Source: Candidatus Gastranaerophilales bacterium (GTDB taxonomy: Bacteria; Cyanobacteriota; Vampirovibrionia; Gastranaerophilales; JAQUYY01). Taken from it: a stretch of 18,605 bases of DNA. This document shows positions 6,572-13,700 of the stretch, in pieces. The translations under genes and the position numbers were made by a program. The stretch is from contig JAQUYY010000006.1 of assembly GCA_028691575.1 (NCBI GenBank), positions 1 to 18,605 on the forward strand. Reading direction: 5' to 3'. The notes under the pieces are model-generated. The model saw only the letters and a list, made by a program, of their open reading frames with translations, ran no database searches and had not been told where the DNA came from. The number at the start of each line of letters is the position of its first letter. Positions within the stretch are counted from its first letter, which is position 1.

Positions 6572-8480
6572 GTTCTCTAAATAAATCATACGCAGTTTGA
6601 TAATAACAAATAGCGAGTTCCTCCATATTTTTTTTTAATTGAAAATTATTATTCTGCTTAATAAAATAATTTTTTAAATCAACTGCATATAAATTCGATT
6701 CTTTTTGAGGAGATAAAACAATCAATTCTTTATTTTTAAGCAATCCCAATTTCTGATAATTTGCAATAAATGCTCTTTCTTCATTGCGGTTCATTTTAAA
6801 AATTGATTTACCAAAAAAATAACTATTGTAAGACCAATTCATTATATCAAGGATTGTTGGAGCGACATCTATCTGACTGCATAGTTTTGTAATCACTTCG
6901 GGGTGTAATATTCCAGGTGCATATATCATAAATGGAATATGATATTTTTTTACATTCAATTCCTCTCTGCCTGCACTGCTGGCGCAATGATCCGCAACAA
7001 TAATGAAAATTGTATTTTTAAACCATTTTTTCCGTTTTGAAGAGTTTATAAACTTACCAATAGCGTAGTCCGTATATTTAACCGCGCCTTCTCTTCCTGT
7101 TCCTGATTTAATATCAATTCTTAAATCAGGATATTTATATGGTCTATGGTTTGAAGTTGTCATTATAAGGTTAAAAAACGGTTGATGTTTTTTATATGAT
7201 TTATCGCATTCTTTGATTGCTCTATCAAATAAGTTTTCATCACATACGCCCCAGGCTGTAGAAAAGGTGATTTCATCATTAGACATATCTGTCCGATCAA
7301 CAATAGAAAAACCATTATTTTCAAAAAAATAATTCATATTGTCAAAATATCCGTGTCCACCATATATATATTTATTTTGATATCCTTTCTGTTGAAATAT
7401 TTTACCAATACTGCTTAACATATTTTCATTATTAGGGCGTTTTATTATTGAACGTCCCGGAGTAGGAGGAAAAGATAAACTTATTGCTTCAAGTCCACGA
7501 ACTGTTCTGGTTCCCGTTGCATAAAAATTTGTAAAAAAAATACTTTTTTCTGCAATTTTATCGAGGTTAGGTGTTAAATTTTGTTTATTTCCAAAAGCAC
7601 CTAAAAAATCAGAACTTAAACTTTCAACCGTAATTAGTATGACATTATATTTCTGTTCAATTCCGGATTTTTTGATTTTACGAAAAATTTTATGTTTAAG
7701 ATTATTTTGATAATTCCTAATATCATACAGGTTTTTTATTTTTGTTTTTATTTTTTTCTCATCCAAAGTTAAATAGAAATCTTTATAATCAAGTTTGTTA
7801 TTAATAAACGCAGAAAAAAGCGAGTGAATTCCATTTTTAATAAGATTATTTTCATATTTATTATATGATATTTCCGACATGTTATCTGATATTGTAAAAT
7901 AACTTAAAACAGGTAATAATAAAATAATTAAAAAACCTGTTATTTTTTTTCTTAATAAAATTTTTTCTTTTTTTAATGAATTAAAATAATGCTGGGTTAA
8001 TAGAAAGAACATTAAAGATATTAATAAAATTAAACCTGAAATCTTAATCATAGGATAAGATTCCAAAATATTATTTACCACTTCATTAGTATAAACCAAA
8101 TAATCCACTGCTATAAAATTATATCTTACTCCGAACTCATCAAAAAAAAGATATTCAGAAAAGCCATTGAATGTAATTAATGTTAAGAAAAAAAAATATG
8201 TAGATTTAATAATATAGGAAAATGACTTGTGATTATATAATTTATTAGGGATGAAAAATATAAATAATGATAATGGAATTATAATATAGGAAAATGTTAC
8301 GACATCAAAAAATATTCCTAAAATTATTACTTTTAATATTGCTAATAATGGGGTTGATATTTCAGCAAATATTGAAAAAAATAATATACAACGTGTTATT
8401 AAAGATATGATCACAAATGCAATACAAAAAAATAAAATGCTTTTGTATCGTTCTAAATGTTTAAACAAAAAATTTGACAT
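6558..8480 (-). CDS. LtaS/MdoB-like sulfatase-fold phosphotransferase, first copy
   Basis: A 640-residue paralogue of the gene at 2292-4232, collinear through most of its length. The N-terminal ~195 residues hold about five hydrophobic segments and the sulfatase-fold domain begins near 275. Glu286 (TVESL), the nucleophile Thr326 in GTRTVRG, and Asp497-His498 (VADH) match the LtaS metal and catalytic set. The paralogue's VADHG becomes VADHC here. Shared blocks such as FPPxPG, DNM, TTSNH and KYTDYAIG show recent common descent. Expected reaction: transfer of a phospho-alcohol head group from a phospholipid to an envelope acceptor on the periplasmic side. It is the first gene of the run that continues into PAP2 and the Omp85-like protein. 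AGGGGA lies 6 nt before the ATG, within an inverted repeat. Confidence 0.87.
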   Translation of the reverse strand: MSNFLFKHLERYKSILFFCIAFVIISLITRCILFFSIFAEISTPLLAILKVIILGIFFDVVTFSYIIIPLSLFIFFIPNKLYNHKSFSYIIKSTYFFFLTLITFNGFSEYLFFDEFGVRYNFIAVDYLVYTNEVVNNILESYPMIKISGLILLISLMFFLLTQHYFNSLKKEKILLRKKITGFLIILLLPVLSYFTISDNMSEISYNKYENNLIKNGIHSLFSAFINNKLDYKDFYLTLDEKKIKTKIKNLYDIRNYQNNLKHKIFRKIKKSGIEQKYNVILITVESLSSDFLGAFGNKQNLTPNLDKIAEKSIFFTNFYATGTRTVRGLEAISLSFPPTPGRSIIKRPNNENMLSSIGKIFQQKGYQNKYIYGGHGYFDNMNYFFENNGFSIVDRTDMSNDEITFSTAWGVCDENLFDRAIKECDKSYKKHQPFFNLIMTTSNHRPYKYPDLRIDIKSGTGREGAVKYTDYAIGKFINSSKRKKWFKNTIFIIVADHCASSAGREELNVKKYHIPFMIYAPGILHPEVITKLCSQIDVAPTILDIMNWSYNSYFFGKSIFKMNRNEERAFIANYQKLGLLKNKELIVLSPQKESNLYAVDLKNYFIKQNNNFQLKKNMEELAICYYQTAYDLFREHESK

Positions 8481-8540
8481 AATATTCCCCTAATAATTAA
8501 ATTTATTATTAACATAACATATCTAAATTAAGGGAATATT
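8481..8540 (-). promoter_or_regulatory. Inverted repeat that could hide the ribosome site of the first LtaS-like gene
   Basis: On the minus strand AATATTCCC (8540-8532) is complementary to GGGAATATT (8489-8481), which contains the Shine-Dalgarno sequence and abuts the ATG. Extra partial pairing lies inside the arms. If both arms are transcribed, the ribosome site would be base-paired; control of translation is inferred. Confidence 0.4.
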
Positions 8541-8548
8541 AAATTTGT

Positions 8549-8567
8549 ATTAGAATTTTCTAATGTT
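8549..8567. promoter_or_regulatory. Dyad upstream of the first LtaS-like gene, possible operator
   Basis: ATTAGAA (8549-8555) and TTCTAAT (8558-8564) flank TT and are followed by GTT, identical to the core at 4309-4330. The centre is about 76 bp upstream of the start codon. A further TTAGAATTTT half-copy begins at 8567, 17 bp after the first. No other intergenic copy was seen in the window. Confidence 0.5.
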
Positions 8568-8672
8568 TAGAATTTTTGATTTTTTTATATAAGATAAGCA
8601 TTATATAAAACATACCATTCTATATTATTTTGAGGTAACAAGATTAGTTAACTGGTTAAAATTATATATTTT

Positions 8673-10028
8673 TTAAAAAAATGGTATACTGATTTTTATT
8701 GATGTTCCTTTATTAATTTCTGATTTTACAGATATGGTTCCGTTATGGAGTTCAACTAATGTTTTAACAATTGATAATCCTAATCCGAAATGTTTATTTT
8801 CCCTGGCTCTTATTTTGTCTACTCTATAAAAACGTTGAAAAATTTTTTCTAATTCTTCTGGAGAAATTCCAATTCCTGTATCTGAAACAGTAAATATCAG
8901 CTGATCACTATTTTTTTGAAACATTACAGTAATGTTTCCTTGTTGAGTATATTCAACTGCATTATTTAACAAATTAATAAAAATCTGTTTGATTTTCTGT
9001 TCGTCAATATTTATTTGTATATTTTTAATCTTATTTTCGGTTTTAAACTCAATCTGTTTTTCTGAAACCATAATTCGGCCTATATCCGATACAAATTCTA
9101 CAATCTCTTTAATTTTAATTTTTTTTAAATTCAAAACCAAAGAATCAGCATCAGCTCTTGTGAGAAGCAACATTTCATTTATCATTCTGTTTATTGAATC
9201 CACTTCATTAATTGTTCTTTGCAGCACATTGATTTCTTTTTCTTTGATATAAGGCTGTTTCATTGTTAATTCAATACCGCTTTTTATAACACTTAAAGGA
9301 TTTTTTATTTCATGCGAAAAATCTGAAATAAATTGTTTAATACTGGTAAACGATATTCCCAGACGTTTCCTCATATAATTATATGTTTCAAATAACTTTT
9401 CAAGAATATCATTGTTTGATTCTATTTTTAATTTTTGGTCCAGATTTGTTATAGTTGTTTCAGATATGTTATTTATTATTTTTTCAACAGGTGTAAAAGC
9501 GCGATTTACAAAAAATACTGAGATTAAAACAATAATGATACAAGAAACTATAAATAATAAAGCAATTATTACCGTAATTTCATTAATAAATTCAAGTTCA
9601 TCAGTAAGCGAAATGTAAGTAACAAAATAAATATCTATTCCACTTATATTTTTTTTATCAAGATAAAATCTATATTCTTTACCGTCTGACCATTTTTTAT
9701 TATAAAAAAACGGATAAACATTATTGTATTTTAATGATAATTTTTTAGTTTTTATTTTAGGAGAGCTATAAACAACCTTCCCGTTTTCATACTGTACCTG
9801 AAAATTAAAATCTTTCATTTCAATATCAAGTTGATTGAAATTTTGAAGTTGAATTTCATCAAGATATATATTCTGACAAAGTTCCATACTTTCAACTAAT
9901 TCTTCATCTTCATGTTCAATATATATTTGTTTTGTATAATGATTTACAATTAATAGATTTATTAAAAGGAGCAATGCAATAGTAAAAATATAGATAAAAA
10001 TTAATTTTGTTTTTAGGTTTAATTTCAT
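8673..10028 (-). CDS. Membrane sensor histidine kinase
   Basis: A 451-residue kinase. One TM helix spans ~8-29, a periplasmic sensor region ~30-150, a second TM helix ~151-175, then HAMP to ~225. The HisKA domain has the phospho-acceptor His239 in FSHEIKNPLS. The ATPase domain has Asn356 (NLLNNA), the G1 box DTGIG (383-387), an FQRFYR F-box (397-402) and GLGLSIV (415-421). All catalytic boxes are intact. Its ATG shares one base with the stop of the regulator gene (TAATG), a standard coupled pair. The sensor segment has no recognised ligand motif. Regulator and kinase sequence resemble metal- or envelope-stress pairs (CusS/CopS type), but the signal cannot be told. The next genes downstream are the envelope enzymes. 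Confidence 0.93.
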   Translation of the reverse strand: MKLNLKTKLIFIYIFTIALLLLINLLIVNHYTKQIYIEHEDEELVESMELCQNIYLDEIQLQNFNQLDIEMKDFNFQVQYENGKVVYSSPKIKTKKLSLKYNNVYPFFYNKKWSDGKEYRFYLDKKNISGIDIYFVTYISLTDELEFINEITVIIALLFIVSCIIIVLISVFFVNRAFTPVEKIINNISETTITNLDQKLKIESNNDILEKLFETYNYMRKRLGISFTSIKQFISDFSHEIKNPLSVIKSGIELTMKQPYIKEKEINVLQRTINEVDSINRMINEMLLLTRADADSLVLNLKKIKIKEIVEFVSDIGRIMVSEKQIEFKTENKIKNIQINIDEQKIKQIFINLLNNAVEYTQQGNITVMFQKNSDQLIFTVSDTGIGISPEELEKIFQRFYRVDKIRARENKHFGLGLSIVKTLVELHNGTISVKSEINKGTSIKISIPFF

Positions 10029-10708
10029 TATTCTTTACTCCTTAACATATAACCTGAACCACGATAAGTTATCAGCATTTTAAAATCATATTCTTTATCG
10101 ATTTTATTTCGTATATAATTTATATAAACGTCAACCACGTTAGTAAAATTATCAAAATCGTAATTCCAGACATGTTCAATAATCATAGTTCTTGTTAAAA
10201 CTCTATCCGGATTACGCATAAAATATTCCAATAAAGAAAATTCTTTTCCAGACAAATCATACTCAATTTTATTTCTTTTACATTTATGTGTGAAAAGATT
10301 AAGCGATAATTCTCCCACTGTTAATACTCCGTCTTTATTTTCTGAACTTGTATTAAGACGTAGCAATGCTCTTATCCGCGCTGTAAGTTCAGGGAATGCA
10401 AATGGTTTGGTTAAATAATCATTAGCGCCGGAATCTAAACCTTTAACTTTATTCTGAATTTCATCTTTTGCTGAAAGAAATAAAATTGGAATATCTTTTT
10501 TTTGCAGACGAATTGTTTTACAAAGTGAAATTCCATCAATACCCGGAAGCATTATATCAAGTATAATCAAATCATAATCATTCGTTAATGCTAAAAACTT
10601 TCCTTCTTCTCCTTCAAAAGATAAATCAACAGCATAACCTTCCTCTGACAAGCCTTTTTTGACAAATCCTGCAAGGTTTTTATCGTCTTCGACTAACAAT
10701 ATTCTCAT
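10028..10708 (-). CDS. OmpR/PhoB-family response regulator
   Basis: A 226-residue regulator. The receiver domain (1-118) has the acidic pair Asp8-Asp9, phospho-acceptor Asp51 in ILDIMLPG, Ser79 and Lys101 (TKPF). The winged-helix DNA-binding domain (~128-224) ends with the usual TYRGSGYML strand. It is complete and should be functional. The kinase gene follows with a 1-nt overlap. The start has AAGGAT about 9 nt upstream. The 16-nt gap to the 67-residue gene upstream leaves no room for a separate promoter of normal size there. It is a candidate regulator of the dyads upstream of the two LtaS-like genes, although OmpR-type proteins normally bind direct repeats, so that link is inference. Confidence 0.94.
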   Translation of the reverse strand: MRILLVEDDKNLAGFVKKGLSEEGYAVDLSFEGEEGKFLALTNDYDLIILDIMLPGIDGISLCKTIRLQKKDIPILFLSAKDEIQNKVKGLDSGANDYLTKPFAFPELTARIRALLRLNTSSENKDGVLTVGELSLNLFTHKCKRNKIEYDLSGKEFSLLEYFMRNPDRVLTRTMIIEHVWNYDFDNFTNVVDVYINYIRNKIDKEYDFKMLITYRGSGYMLRSKE

Positions 10709-10724
10709 TTTATATTTATCCTTT

Positions 10725-10928
10725 TTAAAATTTTATTTCAAAGGTTATTTTGCCACCGGAAATTTTTCCACTTTTAAACTTGATGTTGGGTTTAAATATG
10801 ATTTCCGGGTTTGAGCTTAGCTCAAGACCTTTTTTATCTATGATTTTTAAAATTTCTTTATTGAATTTTGCAGGCAAAATTTTTTCAAGTGATTCTGTTA
10901 ATTTTTCTTTGATTTGATTTTTATTCAT
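10725..10928 (-). CDS. Small protein of unknown function, coupled to the DUF6765 gene
   Basis: A 67-residue, lysine-rich protein without a membrane segment or recognised domain. An N-terminal helix (residues ~1-35) is followed by alternating strand-like segments ending in FEIKF. Two things support it as a real gene: AAAGGA lies at a normal distance before its ATG, and its start overlaps the end of the DUF6765 gene by 8 nt in a different frame. The response regulator starts 16 nt after its stop. A role tied to either neighbour is possible, but nothing in the sequence identifies it. Confidence 0.55.
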   Translation of the reverse strand: MNKNQIKEKLTESLEKILPAKFNKEILKIIDKKGLELSSNPEIIFKPNIKFKSGKISGGKITFEIKF

Positions 10929-11913
10929 TGGCTTTCCTTTGGATTCTATCGTCTAATCCTAATTGAAATAATTTATTTGTAATGTTTGTGTGAAAATAGT
11001 TTTTATATTCTGCAGCTGCTTGATGAAAGTTGTATAAAAATTCTGTATTGTTTTCGAGCTGCTGCTCTGAATAGGTAATGTCTGATTCAGGAATAAAATC
11101 AAAATATCCTGATTTAATTTTTTCCTGCCAAATATTATGACGTTTTAGTGGATTGGAATTATAGATTGATTTTAAAACTTTTTTAATTTTGTTAAGTGTG
11201 TTTTGTTGTTCAAATTTTTCTTTGTTGAAGTTTTCCGGGAAGTGTGAAATCAAAATTTCTGTAATTTTATCAACTGCGAAATTAAATCGATCAGGGTTAT
11301 TGATATAACATTCCTGAAACATACGGCCGGTTTTATAACTCCATTTTCTATAAGGTAAATCAGGGTTAGTATTTACGGTTAAATGTTCGACTGGTAAAAA
11401 TCTCATCAGCATAAAAATATAATTTTTTATAAAGTCAGGTAAGAAGTTAATCCATTTGAATGGCTGTCTTCCGTTTATTAATGAAAGGTCGTTTCTATCG
11501 CTTAGAAATGAACTGAATCCTTGATGAGAATAATTGTCGGCCAAAACGTGTAGGAATATTCCAAGATATTCAGGAAAGTAATTTTCTTTTTTTTTAGTTT
11601 GTAAACTTTTCAGCATTTGTTTTATTGAAAAAGAATCTTTTTGAACAATAGATTTATCAAATAGGTTATTTCCTTTGAAGCCGGGTGGAAAAGGAAAAGG
11701 CAACCATATTTTAATTTGGTCTTCAATTCGTAAATTTGAATGATTAAACATTTTATGAGATGTTATTATTTTTGAAATATCTTTTATTTTTCCTGGTTCT
11801 GTTGAATCATCTACATATTGCGAAGCTCTGGCAATTCGTAAAGATATGTTTTCGTTATAGCCAATACTATGGCATAAAATGTATATGATGTTATAATGAA
11901 AATCTATTTGCAA
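10921..11913 (-). CDS. DUF6765-family protein, possible metal-dependent hydrolase
   Basis: A 330-residue soluble protein. The N-terminus MQIDFHYN, then SQYVDD (residues 31-36) and LHVLADNYSHQGF (121-133) match DUF6765 proteins, which are common in Desulfobacterota. His6, Asp35-Asp36, His122, Asp126 and His130 look like a metal-binding set, as in zinc-dependent phospholipase C/HD-like folds; the activity is not established. The start codon is TTG. It is accepted because it gives the family-typical N-terminus and lies 1 nt after the recombinase stop, with AGGAG 12 nt upstream; no nearby in-frame ATG gives a sensible start. The gene overlaps the following 67-residue gene by 8 nt. Confidence 0.78.
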   Translation of the reverse strand: MQIDFHYNIIYILCHSIGYNENISLRIARASQYVDDSTEPGKIKDISKIITSHKMFNHSNLRIEDQIKIWLPFPFPPGFKGNNLFDKSIVQKDSFSIKQMLKSLQTKKKENYFPEYLGIFLHVLADNYSHQGFSSFLSDRNDLSLINGRQPFKWINFLPDFIKNYIFMLMRFLPVEHLTVNTNPDLPYRKWSYKTGRMFQECYINNPDRFNFAVDKITEILISHFPENFNKEKFEQQNTLNKIKKVLKSIYNSNPLKRHNIWQEKIKSGYFDFIPESDITYSEQQLENNTEFLYNFHQAAAEYKNYFHTNITNKLFQLGLDDRIQRKANE

Positions 11914-11914
11914 A

Positions 11915-12502
11915 TTATTTTTTATCTCCTGTTATTTCATAAATCGGTTTTAATTCCATTTCTTTTATACGGTCTTCTATTGATAAATCTCTATAGTATT
12001 TTAAAATTGTTTCTATTGTGTCGCCAGTGTTCTGTTGAACGAGTTTAATATCACGGCCAAACATTTGAGAACGGCGAATAAAAGTATGGCGAAGCCAATG
12101 CCAGCCGACTGATGTTCCGGTTTGACGTTTTTTCAAAACTCTTATTTTTGCCTGTCTGCAATATTCCTGAAGTTTACGTTGTAAGGTTTTTTCTGAATAT
12201 GGAAAAAGTTTTTGTCCGTTCTTCTTCCGGGCGTTCAGATACATTTTTAAAATGTTTCCTGTTGTTTTTGGGAATACGATATTTCTCCAGTAATCTTTTT
12301 TTTCATCCCAAACTTTTATGTATTGATGTTCAAAGTCAATGTTTGATGTTAATATGCCGGTTATATCTGAAGCGCGCAGACCGGTTTCCAGACCGAATTC
12401 TAGTACTGCTCTATCTTCGATGTTATCAATGACATCAAACAATTTTTTGAGTTCGTCATCAAATAAATATTTCTGTGAATTGTCGTTCTTCTTCTTTTTC
12501 AT
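11915..12502 (-). CDS. Catalytic-domain-only tyrosine recombinase
   Basis: Only 195 residues, against about 300 for XerC/XerD-type enzymes. It has the catalytic half alone: Arg43 (GLRASD), a beta-strand Lys near 79 (FPKT), His135-x-x-Arg138 (HWLRH), and the nucleophile Tyr169 in ILKYYRD. The usual LGH histidine position reads Thr-Gly160, so one active-site residue is replaced. The N-terminal SAM-like core-binding domain is missing. No sign of it lies upstream, where the receiver gene ends 2 nt before this ATG. It may be a minimal integrase, an accessory recombination protein, or a trimmed relic; the open frame is intact. It has no clear ribosome site and probably relies on re-initiation after the receiver gene. 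Confidence 0.8.
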   Translation of the reverse strand: MKKKKNDNSQKYLFDDELKKLFDVIDNIEDRAVLEFGLETGLRASDITGILTSNIDFEHQYIKVWDEKKDYWRNIVFPKTTGNILKMYLNARKKNGQKLFPYSEKTLQRKLQEYCRQAKIRVLKKRQTGTSVGWHWLRHTFIRRSQMFGRDIKLVQQNTGDTIETILKYYRDLSIEDRIKEMELKPIYEITGDKK

Positions 12503-12504
12503 AA

Positions 12505-12903
12505 TTAATTTAATGCTTCTTTTATTGTATTTAACAAAATGTCTGATGTGAGCGGTTTATCTAAAATCGCAAACACATTTTCTTTTTCGTGTAAACCTTT
12601 TTTTAAATATGAATCACTTATTACAATAGTTTTTAATGAAATATTTTTTTGTTCCAATTCATTAATAAGTTGATCGCCTCTTAAAATCGGCATTTCTATA
12701 TCTGTTAATATCAAATCAATGTCTGCTCTTTTTGTTAAAATTTCTAATGCTTCATATCCGTTATGTGCTAATATACATTCATAAGGACCGAGTTCTTCAA
12801 GCGCAAATTTATACATTTCTAAAATATCGGGCTGATCATCAACACATAAAAGTTTAGCACGTTTTTTTGTCGAATTGTCCAACATTGTATTTTTTTCAGA
12901 CAT
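12505..12903 (-). CDS. Stand-alone CheY-like receiver protein
   Basis: A 132-residue single receiver domain with a 16-residue N-terminal tail. Acidic residues Asp22-Asp23, phospho-acceptor Asp68 (LTDIEMP), Ser96 and Lys116 (LDKPL) are all present, so it should be phosphorylated by a kinase. No output domain and no kinase lie beside it; the nearest kinase is about 2.5 kb downstream. The stop is 2 nt from the recombinase start, so the two are co-translated. GGAG lies 13 nt before the ATG, a long spacing. A palindrome at 12958-12984 sits upstream. A link between phosphorylation and the recombinase is suggested only by the gene order. Confidence 0.88.
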   Translation of the reverse strand: MSEKNTMLDNSTKKRAKLLCVDDQPDILEMYKFALEELGPYECILAHNGYEALEILTKRADIDLILTDIEMPILRGDQLINELEQKNISLKTIVISDSYLKKGLHEKENVFAILDKPLTSDILLNTIKEALN

Positions 12904-12957
12904 TGTTTATTGAATTCTCCTTTTTTTATAAAAATATGTTCAATTCTTCTTCTTTTC

Positions 12958-12984
12958 TGTCCGTTTTCTTTAAGAAAGCGGACA
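12958..12984. promoter_or_regulatory. Palindrome in the gap before the receiver gene
   Basis: TGTCCGTTTTCTT (12958-12970) and AAGAAAGCGGACA (12972-12984) pair over 12 of 13 positions around one base. No T-tract follows on either strand, so a terminator is unlikely. It lies 55 nt upstream of the receiver gene in the only gap over 100 nt within the run of genes from 18605 to 8673. It may be an operator or an mRNA structure. Confidence 0.35.
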
Positions 12985-13037
12985 AATTCTACATTAAAAT
13001 TTTTATCGAATATGTTTTTTCCATCCAAAAAATTAAT

Positions 13038-13643
13038 TTAAAATATTTCTCCTCTCATTCTCCTTTTCATTTCTCTGCCAATAATATCTATTAACTCTTC
13101 AATCCTCTTTTTATTTTCTTCGTTTCTCTGAATTAGACATTGAATATCTTCATTATTTATATATTCATTTTCATTCTGCTTTCTCTGATAATAAGACACT
13201 AATTTTTTTTTTCCAATCTGATAATTCTTCAATTCTTCAAGCAAGCCGATTAACTCTCTGTAATGTTCTTCTTCAATCAACAAATATCCTTTATTGATTT
13301 CTGATGAACCATTTTTTAATTTTTTAGCAAGCGCCCTTACATTTGCATCACTCGCAGCGTTCCATAAATCCTCTGTTGCATTTTTTAAGTCAATCAAAGA
13401 ACTCCACAATGTGAGATAAATATCAAACTGTTTCCCGGAATAACTCAATGTAATACTTTTTAATATTTCCAACTGATTTTTATGACCATCTATTTCTTTT
13501 TGATTATCTTTTTTTATCGAATTAATATTTTTATCTAAATACAATTTTCCTAACCAAGCAAATAGAGATAAAAATACTACACTGATTCCATCTCCCAATG
13601 TCAGCTCTTTTAAAATATCTTTAAACACTGATAGCAAATTCAT
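13038..13643 (-). CDS. One-TM coiled-coil protein of unknown function, possible membrane effector
   Basis: A 201-residue protein with one hydrophobic segment at about 18-36, then a charged coiled-coil-like region and a helical domain with the phrase QFDIYLTLWSSLIDLKNA at about 72-89. Similar one-helix proteins with this QF..Y..LW.SL.DLK pattern recur in bacterial genomes without an assigned role. No cyclic-nucleotide-binding fold or TIR domain is recognisable. It begins 57 nt after the cyclase stop with a good GAGGAAG site 5 nt before the ATG, so it is likely co-transcribed with the cyclase. By position it could be the membrane component that responds to the cyclase product; that is inference. 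The last residues are strongly basic. Confidence 0.7.
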   Translation of the reverse strand: MNLLSVFKDILKELTLGDGISVVFLSLFAWLGKLYLDKNINSIKKDNQKEIDGHKNQLEILKSITLSYSGKQFDIYLTLWSSLIDLKNATEDLWNAASDANVRALAKKLKNGSSEINKGYLLIEEEHYRELIGLLEELKNYQIGKKKLVSYYQRKQNENEYINNEDIQCLIQRNEENKKRIEELIDIIGREMKRRMRGEIF

Positions 13644-13700
13644 TTATCTTCCTCTTTAATAGTTTCAAAATAAAATATTAAGCCATAATTATAAATAAAC

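Noticed and set aside
2292..8480. Gram-positive origin with lipoteichoic acid synthesis
   Set aside because: The Omp85-type barrel with signal peptide and terminal Phe requires an outer membrane, so the LtaS-like enzymes more likely act on other envelope acceptors.
12819..13028. Possible small gene between the one-TM protein and the receiver
   Set aside because: It has no ribosome site, runs into the receiver gene in another frame, and its first part spans the 12958-12984 palindrome. It might be a decayed fragment, but nothing identifies it.
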